Source: a virus. Taken from it: DNA of 61,861 bases. This document shows positions 42,760 to 51,867 of the stretch, one piece after another. The position numbers were made by a program, and so were the translations under genes. Numbering within the stretch: the first letter of the stretch is position 1; every line of letters starts with the position of its first letter. The notes under the pieces were generated by a model that was not told where the DNA came from, ran no database searches, and saw only the letters and a program-made list of their open reading frames with translations. The DNA lies in the IMG/VR virus record IMGVR_UViG_3300020405_000676, positions 1 through 61,861 of that record; one strand, 5' to 3'.

Positions 42760-43794
42760 TTAAATGACTCCTTTCATACAAGTAGTTCTGGCTAAAGCCT
42801 GCCAATTGTTTGGCTCCATTTTCCTAAGGTCGGAAATCTTAAGAACCATCCTTAAAGATATCTCTCTAAGTTTGTCAGTGTTCTCAATCATGAAGTCAAT
42901 AATTTCTTTATCGCCTTCTTCACCGAACTTGTATTCTTCAAGCATACCGTCTCTAACAATTTGCTTGATTCTAAGGAACTTATCTCTAGCAGAGTTCATT
43001 GTAAGATCCAAGTAATGACATCTTGACATAAGTGCTGACAAGTGGTCTTTTATCTTCTTAGAACGGACGTTTTCAAAATCAACGTTAGTAATAAAGATAC
43101 AACCACCTTTGAACTCAAACCTATCAGGTATTCCTTCTCTACGAAGTGCATTAGATTCTGACTTCCAAGTAATGTAACGTTTCTTACCCGAGTCAAGTGT
43201 AGCCTTAAGCATGTTCAAACATACTTCATCAAACAGTACACTATCACAGTCATCAAATACTAATATGTTACCTTTTTCTGAATTGTTGAAAAGTGTCTGG
43301 AACAAACCAATTGGCGTAACAGAACCTTTTACAACTTCAGTTCTTGCAGGTTTGCCAGCAACTTCTGTAAGCATGTCGTAATCTTCTAATACAGATTCAA
43401 CACCAAAAGACTTACCAACTCCTGGAGGGCCACTTACAATCATACCTCTAACAGTACCTTCTGCAACTGCATGAGTCATTCTGTCCAAAATATCAAACCT
43501 TTCACGAATACGTTCAATGGCTTGCTCATCGGACTCTTCCTTCTGCTCTGCAGGGGTATTGTCGATTTTAGGTTGCTCGGCATATATAGCCGGAGTTACA
43601 TATTCAAGGTCCTGTGTAGGATCTTCTATAAGTACTCGGATTTTGCTGAACTGGTCTCCAAGGACTTCAGTACCATCTACAGTAATGAAAGCACCTTTCT
43701 TACCAATGTTTAAAGGCTTAACAATAGGAAAAACCATGTTATCAACAGTATTCTTCCTGTATGTGCCTTGTTTAATTTTTACAAAGTTAGTCAT
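42760..43794 (-). CDS. AAA+ ATPase (344 aa)
   Basis: The start is set at the ATG at 43794 because GGGAG lies 5 nt upstream. The protein has an N-terminal accessory domain of about 120 residues, then SGPPGVGKSFGVE (Walker A), ILVFDDCDSVLF (Walker B), IFITNVDF (sensor 1) and a helical lid. It resembles single AAA+ ATPases found in T4-like and other marine phages near recombination genes. The substrate is unknown; remodelling of nucleoprotein complexes is likely. Confidence 0.85.
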   Translation of the reverse strand: MTNFVKIKQGTYRKNTVDNMVFPIVKPLNIGKKGAFITVDGTEVLGDQFSKIRVLIEDPTQDLEYVTPAIYAEQPKIDNTPAEQKEESDEQAIERIRERFDILDRMTHAVAEGTVRGMIVSGPPGVGKSFGVESVLEDYDMLTEVAGKPARTEVVKGSVTPIGLFQTLFNNSEKGNILVFDDCDSVLFDEVCLNMLKATLDSGKKRYITWKSESNALRREGIPDRFEFKGGCIFITNVDFENVRSKKIKDHLSALMSRCHYLDLTMNSARDKFLRIKQIVRDGMLEEYKFGEEGDKEIIDFMIENTDKLREISLRMVLKISDLRKMEPNNWQALARTTCMKGVI

Positions 43795-43827
43795 CTTTAC
43801 TCCCGTTTTGTTTAACTTATACATACT

Positions 43828-43855
43828 ATTATACTTCTTTTACGGGTGAAGTCAA
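43828..43855 (-). promoter_or_regulatory. Sigma70 promoter of the AAA+ ATPase gene
   Basis: TTGACT (43855-43850), 16-nt spacer, TATAAT (43833-43828). Confidence 0.8.
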
Positions 43856-43884
43856 CCTTTTTACCAAAAAAAGTGGCAAAAAAG

Positions 43885-44424
43885 TTAATCTTTTTTGATG
43901 TTTAGCATGAAAAAGCAGGTTTGTAAGCATTTTGCCTGCCATTTTGCATCGTCTACAGCACTATGTAGGTCTTCTTGTACGCCTTTTCTAGGGTCAACTT
44001 CCATCATGCTGAATACAGTTCTGCTATCTCTGATTTGCCAATATGCCCAATTTGTGTGGGTATTGTGCATTTTGTATAGATTCTCAATAATGACCATATC
44101 AAATTGTGGGCCTTGACACCATATTTCGTCACAGCCTACAAGCCATTTATTAAGAGATTTTGTGAATTCTGTTATATTAGTTCTATCTTCATCTGAAAAT
44201 GCTTTGTCTCTAATATGTGGTGGTTGCTTTGCCCACCATTGTAAAGTACCATTGTCAACATCGCGATTCATTGCAGTTTGCTCGTCAATGTCTAATTTAA
44301 AATCTAAAAAACTATGCGGTTCTTCGTTTGTGTAAGGATTAAACTTTACGCCACCCACACTGAGTATTACTGCTTCTGGCGTAGTTGCCAAAGTTTCAAT
44401 ATCTATCATTGCATGGGTGGGCAT
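43885..44424 (-). CDS. dexA: DexA-like 3'-5' exonuclease (179 aa)
   Basis: The DnaQ-fold exonuclease motifs are visible: MIDIETL (Exo I, D and E), CQGPQFDMVIIENLY (Exo II) and HSAVDDAKWQAKCLQ (Exo III with H and D). T4 DexA degrades DNA in a 3'-5' direction and its length is similar. AAGGA precedes the ATG. It is in the unit with the 60-aa protein starting at the promoter at 44638. Confidence 0.88.
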   Translation of the reverse strand: MPTHAMIDIETLATTPEAVILSVGGVKFNPYTNEEPHSFLDFKLDIDEQTAMNRDVDNGTLQWWAKQPPHIRDKAFSDEDRTNITEFTKSLNKWLVGCDEIWCQGPQFDMVIIENLYKMHNTHTNWAYWQIRDSRTVFSMMEVDPRKGVQEDLHSAVDDAKWQAKCLQTCFFMLNIKKD

Positions 44425-44426
44425 AA

Positions 44427-44609
44427 TTATTTTGTTCCTTGTAGTTTGTATTGTCCAAACAATTTGCTAAAAAGAATAGATGCTTCGTCATCAGTAAGTT
44501 GTGGCTCACTCCAAGCGGATCTTTCCTCAATATTCATTTGACGCCATTTAGTGTAATTAGTATCAAAAGATTCTTTGCTATCGTATTGGAATTGAAATTG
44601 GTCACTCAT
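44427..44609 (-). CDS. Small hypothetical protein upstream of dexA (60 aa)
   Basis: A small charged, aromatic-rich protein beginning MSDQFQFQYDSKESFD with AGGAG before the start. It is the first gene after the sigma70 promoter at 44638-44666 and lies 2 nt before dexA. Function unknown. Confidence 0.65.
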   Translation of the reverse strand: MSDQFQFQYDSKESFDTNYTKWRQMNIEERSAWSEPQLTDDEASILFSKLFGQYKLQGTK

Positions 44610-44637
44610 ATTTACTCCTAAAATTTATAATGTAATT

Positions 44638-44666
44638 ATTTTACTAAAAATTGGATACTATGTCAA
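44638..44666 (-). promoter_or_regulatory. Sigma70 promoter of the small ORF-dexA unit
   Basis: TTGACA (44666-44661), 17-nt spacer, TAAAAT (44643-44638). It overlaps the end of the zincin gene. Confidence 0.75.
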
Positions 44667-45068
44667 CCTTTTAAAAAACTCTTCAAATAAAGAATTTTCT
44701 AATCCATATGCTTCTTCTTCCCACGGAAGTTTATTGTAAGGTAAATTTTTAATTAATTCTTCTTGTAACTTGAATTCAAATTGCTTATTGATTAATTGTT
44801 TTGCATGAACTAATTCATGTGTTAAATTAAGTAAAAACTCTTCTCTGGTATATGTGTAATCGTTGCTTTTTCTTGCTAGTTCAATTTCTATGTGTTCTGA
44901 ATCTCCCCAACAATACCCTGCTAAATTTTCATCTACTTTTGTTAAAATTTCTATATTTACATCAACTGTAGCATTACAGTTTGGGCAAAGTGTATTAAGT
45001 AAAGATTCTGATGATAAAATGACATCTTGTTTTTTAGCAAGTCTGCCATTTATAAAAACATGTATCAT
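44658..45068 (-). CDS. Zincin-type metalloprotease-like protein (136 aa)
   Basis: The HExxH zinc motif is present as LTHELVHAKQL (about residue 85), followed by an acidic helix with a possible third ligand (PWEEEAYGLE). An N-terminal pair CPNC may bind structural zinc. The arrangement resembles small SprT/WLM-type or immunity-repressor-cleaving proteases. It directly follows uvsY (TAAATG). A role in repair or in cleaving host repressors is conjecture. Confidence 0.75.
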   Translation of the reverse strand: MIHVFINGRLAKKQDVILSSESLLNTLCPNCNATVDVNIEILTKVDENLAGYCWGDSEHIEIELARKSNDYTYTREEFLLNLTHELVHAKQLINKQFEFKLQEELIKNLPYNKLPWEEEAYGLENSLFEEFFKRLT

Positions 45069-45530
45069 TTAGCCAATAACGATATCTTCCATGCCTGCAG
45101 TTCTTAGTCTAGTAATATGACCTATCTGCCATTGCTTGGTATCGAGACCTTTCATTATTCCTAAATACTTATTACGCAACAATGCATATTGGTTGCAAAG
45201 GTGTGTTAGGTCTATAACACTATCTTCACTATCAACAAACTTTTCAGCATCTCTACTGCTCAATGCTCTATTGTAATTTTCTAAGTATTTACGAAATGTT
45301 TTAGAACGTTCTTTGCGAAGTTCTATATTTAAGTGTTCTAGTATTGCTTCAATTTCCTGAAGTTGATTAAAACGATGTTCTGTAATGCCAGGTAAGGCAG
45401 AACTAGATTTCTCTAGACTGCCTTTAATACTGCATTCGTATTTGGCTTCTTCTAATTCTTTTTCGTAGTATTCAATTGAGTCAACAATTTTGCCTAAATC
45501 TGCTACTACTGAATTATACCAACCTGCCAT
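45069..45530 (-). CDS. uvsY: Recombination mediator UvsY
   Basis: UvsY loads UvsX on gp32-coated DNA. The 153-residue helical protein shows SSRDAEKFVDSED, YALLRNKYLGIMKGLDTKQW and the C-terminal GHITRLRTAGMEDI typical of marine T4-like UvsY. It lies with uvsX and gp32, its functional partners. Confidence 0.88.
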   Translation of the reverse strand: MAGWYNSVVADLGKIVDSIEYYEKELEEAKYECSIKGSLEKSSSALPGITEHRFNQLQEIEAILEHLNIELRKERSKTFRKYLENYNRALSSRDAEKFVDSEDSVIDLTHLCNQYALLRNKYLGIMKGLDTKQWQIGHITRLRTAGMEDIVIG

Positions 45531-45533
45531 AAC

Positions 45534-45764
45534 TTAGTTCCACTCGTCTTCGTCTTCATCGTAATCATCTACACCATAATGACTTGCTACTGCTGTTTTA
45601 AGAGCAGTATCAAAAGTGTCAATATCTTCTTGTAGATTACCCATGTCGGCTTCTTCATCAAATACTCTGACTAGATGTTCTGCCGCTTCTATACGATCCT
45701 TCTTTGGAACATAATGTTTCATACTGTCCCAAACACTTACAAGTAATAAAATATCAGGATTCAT
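45534..45764 (-). CDS. Conserved small protein between uvsX and uvsY (76 aa)
   Basis: A small acidic helical protein starting MNPDILLLVSVWDSMKHYVP and ending DDYDEDEDEWN. It overlaps uvsX by 11 nt and precedes uvsY by 3 nt. The conserved position suggests an accessory role in recombination, but no domain is recognised. Confidence 0.7.
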   Translation of the reverse strand: MNPDILLLVSVWDSMKHYVPKKDRIEAAEHLVRVFDEEADMGNLQEDIDTFDTALKTAVASHYGVDDYDEDEDEWN

Positions 45765-46863
45765 CGATTAAGTCCTCTTCATTAAAATTGTCAAGTTCAC
45801 CGACATCAATGTCGTCTTCGGCATCATTATCCTTTTTAGGATTTTGTCCGAACTCTTGCATAATTATTTCAAGTTTATCGCCAGTCCATCCTTTTCTGAA
45901 CTCTTTTATTTCTTCACCTGTAATAGGCGAGACATAAGATAGTTTATTACCAACTTTCTCTAAGATACCTTTTGCTTCTAGCATTTCTACCATACCACTG
46001 TATGGGTCCATTCCAGTTTCATAAGGTATTTTAACTTGTACACTTTCAAAAGGTTTGCTGTAACGTGTTTTCATAACTTTACAAGCGGCACGAATTCCTT
46101 GTACCGTTGATACTTTATTACCGTCAGCATCTTCTTTAAGTTTAAGTTTTTTCATTGCAATAACAATACTACTTGCATATATAAAACCTTGTCCGCCTGA
46201 TATCTTATCATCAGGGTCAAACATGTCTTGTGATGCATAAGTATGGTTAGTTGCTATTAGACCAATTGGATGTGGTGCCAATGAATTTACTGTATTTCTA
46301 ACTAGGGCCGTTAATGCCTTTGGCTTTCTACCCATATCACCTTTCATATCACCTTTTTGGAATTGGTCAACATCTGTAGGTGTTAATAACATACCCAAAC
46401 TGTCAATTACAAATAACATTTTAGGTTGTTCTTCATATGGTAAATCACCATAGTTAGATTTATAGTCTTTTACAAAATCACTGATTGTTTTAGCAACGTC
46501 ATCAATCATGCTAACACTAATTTTGAGAAGTTTCTCAGGATTAGTATCAACATCTAATGCTTGTAGCCATTCTTCATCCAGTGCGTTTTCGCTATCAAAT
46601 AATACTACTTGACAGCCTTGATCCTGTGCGTTTTTCACAAGGTTACCAGAACAAATAAAACTTTTGCCCGAACCGGATTCTCCTGCAAATACACTCACCT
46701 TACCAAGGGGAACTCCTTTTTTGAAGTCCCCACTTATAAGATAATTTAAAGTGTAGTTACCAGTCGATACCCAATCCTGAGGGTCATGAAAGCCAGCACT
46801 AATACCGCTGATGCTTTTAGTCAAACCCGTTCTGAATTTGTTTAAGTCAAATGGTTTCTGCAT
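45754..46863 (-). CDS. uvsX: RecA-like recombinase UvsX
   Basis: UvsX catalyses strand invasion for recombination-dependent replication. Walker A is GESGSGKSF, Walker B region LFVIDSLGMLL, with DMFDPDDKISGGQGFIYASS in the L2 region. The 369-residue length is typical, and the acidic C-terminus (EDDIDVGELDNFNEEDL) could bind partners. AGGAG precedes the start. Confidence 0.95.
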   Translation of the reverse strand: MQKPFDLNKFRTGLTKSISGISAGFHDPQDWVSTGNYTLNYLISGDFKKGVPLGKVSVFAGESGSGKSFICSGNLVKNAQDQGCQVVLFDSENALDEEWLQALDVDTNPEKLLKISVSMIDDVAKTISDFVKDYKSNYGDLPYEEQPKMLFVIDSLGMLLTPTDVDQFQKGDMKGDMGRKPKALTALVRNTVNSLAPHPIGLIATNHTYASQDMFDPDDKISGGQGFIYASSIVIAMKKLKLKEDADGNKVSTVQGIRAACKVMKTRYSKPFESVQVKIPYETGMDPYSGMVEMLEAKGILEKVGNKLSYVSPITGEEIKEFRKGWTGDKLEIIMQEFGQNPKKDNDAEDDIDVGELDNFNEEDLIDES

Positions 46864-46873
46864 GTTAGTCTCC

Positions 46874-47890
46874 TTATGAACTACGGTTTCTAATCATGTT
46901 CAGAATATCATCTGCACTTGGTTTCTCGCCACTGGTTTCTGCTACTGGTTCAGCCTTAGGTTCAGCCGCAGTTGCTTGAGTTTCAACTGCTTCAGAAAGA
47001 GGGGCAGTTGGCTCTGCCTCTTTTTCAACTACCGGAGCCGGAGCCGGATTAGCCGCTGGTGCTTGTGCTGATTCTGTAGTTTTTTGCGTTGCTGTTTTAG
47101 GAACATCTACGCCGTAAGGCTTGTAGAAGTTACCCCATCTTTCAACATCATACAATTCACCGTCAACTGATGCTTGGAACATTTCAGCGATTGCTTGTAG
47201 TTCTTCTTCACCAGGTCTTTTTGGTAAAAAGTCAGATAAGTTGTAAAGACCATTTGAGTCAATAGCCGCAAGTTCATTTTCATCTAATGCTCTTTCTTTA
47301 CGAGCCCATTTAGATGTGCTGTAGTCTGCGTATTGACCTTTGGTTGTTTTAGTTACCCTAAAATCTGTACCATTCATATAATCAGTTGGCATGTTCTCCA
47401 TGTCTGGGTCCATCAATGCTGATTTAATAATGTTAAAGATTTGAGGTGAAATTACAAATCTCCTGATTGGATTTTCAGGTGATTCCTCTGAAAGAGGATT
47501 TTCTGTTACAAATCCTTGGAAAATGTATGAACGTTTTTTCCAATACTTTCTGCCCATATCTTCAAGACTTGAATCTTTAAACCAAGGACGAACCTCAGTT
47601 AATACAGGACATGTATCTCCATACATTTCTGCACAAGGTACTTGTACAGTTACGGGTTTCATATCGCCACCCTTAACACCTGGAAAAGTCAAACGTATCA
47701 TTTGTCTTTCAACCCAGAAAAATGTGTTATCTGGATCTTCATCAGGTAAGAACCTCAGTACTGCTGAAGTGCCTTCGTCGATATTCCAGTGTGGGTAAAT
47801 GGCGTTGTCTCCGCCGGATTGTGATTGGCTTCCGGAACTTTTACTTTCCATTGCCTGTAGTTTTGCTCTAATTTCTGCCAAAGATGCCAT
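46874..47890 (-). CDS. 32: Single-stranded DNA-binding protein gp32
   Basis: gp32 coats ssDNA during replication and recombination. The core begins with YPHWNIDEGTSAVLRFLPDE and includes FFWVERQMIRLTFPG and VPCAEMYGDTCPV, as in marine T4-like gp32. The C-terminus is Ala/Pro/Glu-rich and acidic, ending MIRNRSS. The first residues (MASLAEIRAKLQAMES) form the cooperativity helix. AAGGAG is placed well. The leader carries repeats that could mediate autoregulation. Confidence 0.95.
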   Translation of the reverse strand: MASLAEIRAKLQAMESKSSGSQSQSGGDNAIYPHWNIDEGTSAVLRFLPDEDPDNTFFWVERQMIRLTFPGVKGGDMKPVTVQVPCAEMYGDTCPVLTEVRPWFKDSSLEDMGRKYWKKRSYIFQGFVTENPLSEESPENPIRRFVISPQIFNIIKSALMDPDMENMPTDYMNGTDFRVTKTTKGQYADYSTSKWARKERALDENELAAIDSNGLYNLSDFLPKRPGEEELQAIAEMFQASVDGELYDVERWGNFYKPYGVDVPKTATQKTTESAQAPAANPAPAPVVEKEAEPTAPLSEAVETQATAAEPKAEPVAETSGEKPSADDILNMIRNRSS

Positions 47891-47908
47891 AATGTTTCTC
47901 CTTATATG

Positions 47909-47974
47909 TTTGTGCCATGTTTGTAAACGAATTGTGTTTACTATGTGCCTAGTTTACTTTCTTTGTGCCATGTT
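47909..47974 (-). repeat. Direct repeats and hairpin in the gp32 leader
   Basis: Two 13-nt direct repeats (TTTGTGCCATGTT on the printed strand) lie at 47909-47921 and 47962-47974. Between them GTAAAC (923-928) pairs with GTTTAC (936-941) around a 7-nt loop. In T4 the gp32 leader is an autogenous translational operator; a similar role here is inferred. Confidence 0.6.
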
Positions 47975-47979
47975 GTCAA
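47951..47979 (-). promoter_or_regulatory. Sigma70 promoter of gp32
   Basis: TTGACA (47979-47974), 17-nt spacer, TAAACT (47956-47951). The -10 box is imperfect. Confidence 0.65.
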
Positions 47980-48013
47980 CCTTTTTATACTACTGCTGAC
48001 AAGTAGTTAAAAA

Positions 48014-49282
48014 TTATTTATCAAAAATAACAAAACTGTCAATAAATTTTTCGTATTCTTTTGATTTGTTTTCTGCTAAATCTTCTGCCATTGCTACATT
48101 TGTAGGTTGTTGTGCAGATAATAAAGAAGCCTTAACTGCTCTATACTCCATAGGATCTAAACTTCCACCATCTGATAGTTTACTTCCAATGCTACCTAAG
48201 TAATTAGCAAGTCTTTGATTAGCAACTACAGTACTTAATTGACTTACTTGATAACCTAATTTGCTGTGTGGATTTGCAAACTCTAAAGGATCTTCTTCAA
48301 TAACTTCTTTTGCACCTTCAAATGTTTCAGATTCTATAGCATTCATAATATAACTTTCAAATGCTGATTTTTTATTAACTAATTTTGAAAGTGTTTCATG
48401 TGCATTACCAACTTTGTTATCAAAATGTGTTTCAGTGAAATGGTCTTCTAAATTTACTTCATTTACAATTTCAATATTGTCATATTCATTTAAACTTTCA
48501 ACTGCTTTACTGTATGACTTTGCACCAGCAACTCTTTTGAATGTAGTTTTTATACTTTCAATATGTTCTTTTGCAAGTGTTACATATTCACTGTTTGCTT
48601 CATTTATTAGTCCTTTTGTAGAGACATATCTAACAAACTCTCTTAAAGTTCTAATATCTTTACACATTTGTACAATGCTTTCTCCAACTGTGTCATGCAT
48701 TGCTCCACCATTGTAAATATGTCTTGCCATTGCTCTTGCACCTTGTAAATTTTTACTTGGGAACAAGAAACGTTCTTCATTTGCTTGAATAAAAATCTTG
48801 CTAATGTTTCTGCTTCTAGCACCACGTATTTCTTCATTTACAGGTTTTGAATGTTTAACAACTATCTTAACACTATCAAGTGGTTGATAACTTGTTTTAA
48901 TTGATCCATATGATGAACCTAAACTTGCTTCTGTAATTCCTTCCATTTCTATCTCTTTATCAATATTGATTTTTTCACTAGTTGGTTTTAATGTTTTTCC
49001 AAATACTCTAAAATCCATTGTCATTAAGTGAGCTCTAGCAATATTATTAAGTTGTGACCTAATTGTATCTGTGTCTTTTGTATTCTCAGACACACTAAAA
49101 CGTATTTCTTCGTTAGGTACGTTTAGTGTAACAAGTAAATTAGGACTATCAACGTAAAATCTAATTGCGTCTGCAGGGTTACCAACAACTTCACCTACTT
49201 TATCAAAAGTATCAATTTCGTAACCATAGCCTTTTAATAAATTAAAGACTTTGTCTGCTACTGTTTTTACACTTATTGCCAT
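48014..49282 (-). CDS. Late protein, probably virion-associated (422 aa)
   Basis: A soluble, mostly helical protein beginning MAISVKTVADKVFNLLKGYGYEIDTF, with a central region VKHSKPVNEEIRGARSRNI. It has a late promoter (49301-49308) and AGGAG at 49291-49295, and is next to terminase gp17. A family is not recognised. A structural or neck function would fit the promoter and position. Confidence 0.65.
   Translation of the reverse strand: MAISVKTVADKVFNLLKGYGYEIDTFDKVGEVVGNPADAIRFYVDSPNLLVTLNVPNEEIRFSVSENTKDTDTIRSQLNNIARAHLMTMDFRVFGKTLKPTSEKINIDKEIEMEGITEASLGSSYGSIKTSYQPLDSVKIVVKHSKPVNEEIRGARSRNISKIFIQANEERFLFPSKNLQGARAMARHIYNGGAMHDTVGESIVQMCKDIRTLREFVRYVSTKGLINEANSEYVTLAKEHIESIKTTFKRVAGAKSYSKAVESLNEYDNIEIVNEVNLEDHFTETHFDNKVGNAHETLSKLVNKKSAFESYIMNAIESETFEGAKEVIEEDPLEFANPHSKLGYQVSQLSTVVANQRLANYLGSIGSKLSDGGSLDPMEYRAVKASLLSAQQPTNVAMAEDLAENKSKEYEKFIDSFVIFDK
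48015..48022 (-). promoter_or_regulatory. Possible late promoter of gp32
   Basis: GATAAATA on the minus strand, overlapping the stop codon of the upstream gene. T4 gp32 also has a late promoter. Confidence 0.45.
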
Positions 49283-49300
49283 TTATTTATCTCCTACTTG

Positions 49301-49308
49301 TATTTATC
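49301..49308 (-). promoter_or_regulatory. T4-type late promoter
   Basis: GATAAATA on the minus strand at the end of gene 17, 18 nt before the 422-aa gene. Confidence 0.65.
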
Positions 49309-50909
49309 TAAAGTAGTCCAATTGGCATTGGTTCATCATATTCGTCAAACGGCTCATCATCAGAACGGTCAAGTTCTCCATCGCCTCTAATGTTCTGATT
49401 TACTACGTCAAATATGTCATCTTCAAATGTAGAAATATAATTTACCATTCTACATGCAATAACCATACTCATTACTAAGTCATCTGTTTCTCCAGGTTGT
49501 GCAGAAAAACTATTGCCTCTAGCAACAAAACATTTTAATTCTCTTAAAAATGCTTTACTATATACTTTTAATTTATTTTGTTCTATAAATCGTTTTAATG
49601 TTATACAACCATCCATTTTAGTTTTAGCACTTGTATGAAATCCTTTACGTCCACGTTTGCCTTGAACTTTTACAGGATCATGTAACATTTGACCTGGAAA
49701 ATTTTCTTCACCTGTGTCTCGTATAACAACAAGTGCGGCTTCACCAATTGTGTTATTTTCCACTGTCCAGTAAATTTCTCTCGGTTCATATGCTTCTATT
49801 TCTTTTAAAATTTCTCGTAATGTTCTAACTTGTCCTTCAACAGGTGTTTTATTGTGACACCATTCTCCTACTTGTTTCATAGTAGGTAATTCAACTACCT
49901 GTATTGCGGCATTATCTCCACCTGTACCTGCACAAGGATCTAATGTTACAACATACATATTATCTTTCTTGGGTCTAGAGTACCAACGAACTTCTCCTGT
50001 TCTATACAAGGTGTCTGTGTGCTTCATATTAGCCAAACATAAAGCATCAATTAATGTTTCGTTGTATATGATGAATTCACATTCATGTTCTCTTCTAAAA
50101 CGTTCTTCACCAATTCTGCCCATTTCTTCTTCGGCCCATTTATCATCTCTATCTGGATGTTGATGCCATTTAGCAAGATAACCTTTAAATCCATTTATAC
50201 CTACATCTTGTTCATTACCATATTCATCTACTGTTTTTTGAGACTGATGCCAAATACCAGCAAAAGTATCATCGTCACTATTTGGTGTTGAAGTAACAAT
50301 ACATTTACCACCTGTTGCTAATGTTGGTGAAAGAGATGTCCAAAACTCAGCCGCGATACGTGGCGGTACGAATGCAAACTCATCTAAGTAAACTAATGTA
50401 AGTGACATACCCCTACCAGTGTTTTCAGTTGTTGTACTACTAACTATACGTGAACCATTATCAAATGTAATACTTCCTTTGTTATATTCTACAACTCCTG
50501 CTCTAATATGATTAGGTATAGTTTCGTATGCATATCTAATACGTTGCATAATTTCACTGGCACCTGCCGCCTTATGAGCCGCTACTAATATTGTACTGTC
50601 TGGTTTAAACATAGCAAACCATAGTAAGTATCCTGCGGCTACAGTAGTTTTACCCATCTGTCTGCCCAGCATATTAATACTGTATCTATGTTCGTTGTAG
50701 TTTTTTACTAAGTCTTCTTGATAATCAAAAGGTACAAATTTGATTCCACCTCTTGTTGGGTGCTGTATTCTGACATACTGCTTCATAAAGAACATAGGAC
50801 CGTCAATAGGATCACAACATTGCTGAAACTCTCTCAGCATGTCTTGGTCATATAATTCTTTAGAGTAAGCAGATTTTACTAACTCAGTATTTACCGTTCC
50901 TTTTGGCAT
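49308..50909 (-). CDS. 17: Large terminase subunit gp17
   Basis: gp17 is the packaging motor ATPase and headful nuclease. The 533-residue protein shows Walker A MLGRQMGKTTVAAGYLL, Walker B LTLVYLDEFAFVP, the C-motif TSTPNSDDD and nuclease acidic residues VVTLDPCAGTGGDNAAIQ, with DDLVMSMVIAC near the end. The start (MPKGTVNTELV) lies 34 nt after the upstream gene. No clear late core abuts it, so it may depend on the 52586 promoter. Confidence 0.95.
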   Translation of the reverse strand: MPKGTVNTELVKSAYSKELYDQDMLREFQQCCDPIDGPMFFMKQYVRIQHPTRGGIKFVPFDYQEDLVKNYNEHRYSINMLGRQMGKTTVAAGYLLWFAMFKPDSTILVAAHKAAGASEIMQRIRYAYETIPNHIRAGVVEYNKGSITFDNGSRIVSSTTTENTGRGMSLTLVYLDEFAFVPPRIAAEFWTSLSPTLATGGKCIVTSTPNSDDDTFAGIWHQSQKTVDEYGNEQDVGINGFKGYLAKWHQHPDRDDKWAEEEMGRIGEERFRREHECEFIIYNETLIDALCLANMKHTDTLYRTGEVRWYSRPKKDNMYVVTLDPCAGTGGDNAAIQVVELPTMKQVGEWCHNKTPVEGQVRTLREILKEIEAYEPREIYWTVENNTIGEAALVVIRDTGEENFPGQMLHDPVKVQGKRGRKGFHTSAKTKMDGCITLKRFIEQNKLKVYSKAFLRELKCFVARGNSFSAQPGETDDLVMSMVIACRMVNYISTFEDDIFDVVNQNIRGDGELDRSDDEPFDEYDEPMPIGLL

Positions 50910-50943
50910 ACTGTTATTTAGTTATTTTTTGGGGGAAAAATGC

Positions 50944-51867
50944 TTAGGATTGACTATTGCGTAGATAATCTTTAAGTCTATCCCTAATAATATTAGTTAA
51001 AACTTGCTTTTCGTCTTTTGGTTGTTCACCACTATTGTATGGATTTACAGGTGCATCTGGCATATCTACTTTTACAATTTTCATAGGTTCTTTAGGCATG
51101 TCATCATGTTCTGGCTCACCGCTTGGCAATGTAATTCCAACTTTTCTTAACAATACTTTAAGTTCATCAATTGTTTCTGCACTTGCTTCTACTGAAACTG
51201 AGCCGGTGCTAGTTGAATGATGTTTTTCATATTTGTGGCTTTCTTGTTCATCTGCTTCTGGCTCATCACCACATACATCACAATGACCTTCTTCAATGGA
51301 TTCTTGTTGTTCATCGCCTACGCCATGTCCATGTTTAAACCAAGATTCTAATTCAGCCTGCATGTCTTGTTCTTCTGGTTCAAAGTATGTGAAGTCATCT
51401 GCTACTTTTTTGCTTTCACCTTCTGGTGATGTGATTGTAAGAATATGTTTTGTATAACCGCTTGGGCCTTCGCCATTGTATTCTAATGTATAAGAGTACT
51501 CGCCTACTGCTTCGTCAAGTTCTCCTGCATTTAATTTAGCAAGTAATTCTGATGTAATAGGCTCATCTTCTACTTTGGCTCTGTTTTCATCTGGTTTTGG
51601 AATCATTAATGCAACTGCTTTGTCAAACAATTCATGTGCATCGTCTTCGTTTGCAAAACCATATTCGTCAGCAAAGTCTACTGAACTAGAAGCATATAGG
51701 TCATCTAAATCTAAATCTTTTATTGTTTTTAGTTTACTAGCAACTTCTTCAGGTGTTTTACCTAATTCTATTGTTTCGTTGTCAATAAATAATTCTAGTC
51801 CACCATTTTCTGCACCAAGTACACCTCTGGCTTCCATTAATTTTATATGCTTCTTCAAGTTTGACAT
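50944..51867 (-). CDS. Acidic late protein, possible packaged protein (307 aa)
   Basis: The N-terminus MSNLKKHIKLME-ARGVLG fits the capsid-targeting-like pattern (LME-A) moderately. The body is acidic. A CDVCGDEPEADE segment followed by KYEKHH (about residues 200-220) may bind metal. It overlaps the next upstream gene by 1 nt (TAATG) and shares its late promoter. Family unknown. Confidence 0.65.
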   Translation of the reverse strand: MSNLKKHIKLMEARGVLGAENGGLELFIDNETIELGKTPEEVASKLKTIKDLDLDDLYASSSVDFADEYGFANEDDAHELFDKAVALMIPKPDENRAKVEDEPITSELLAKLNAGELDEAVGEYSYTLEYNGEGPSGYTKHILTITSPEGESKKVADDFTYFEPEEQDMQAELESWFKHGHGVGDEQQESIEEGHCDVCGDEPEADEQESHKYEKHHSTSTGSVSVEASAETIDELKVLLRKVGITLPSGEPEHDDMPKEPMKIVKVDMPDAPVNPYNSGEQPKDEKQVLTNIIRDRLKDYLRNSQS

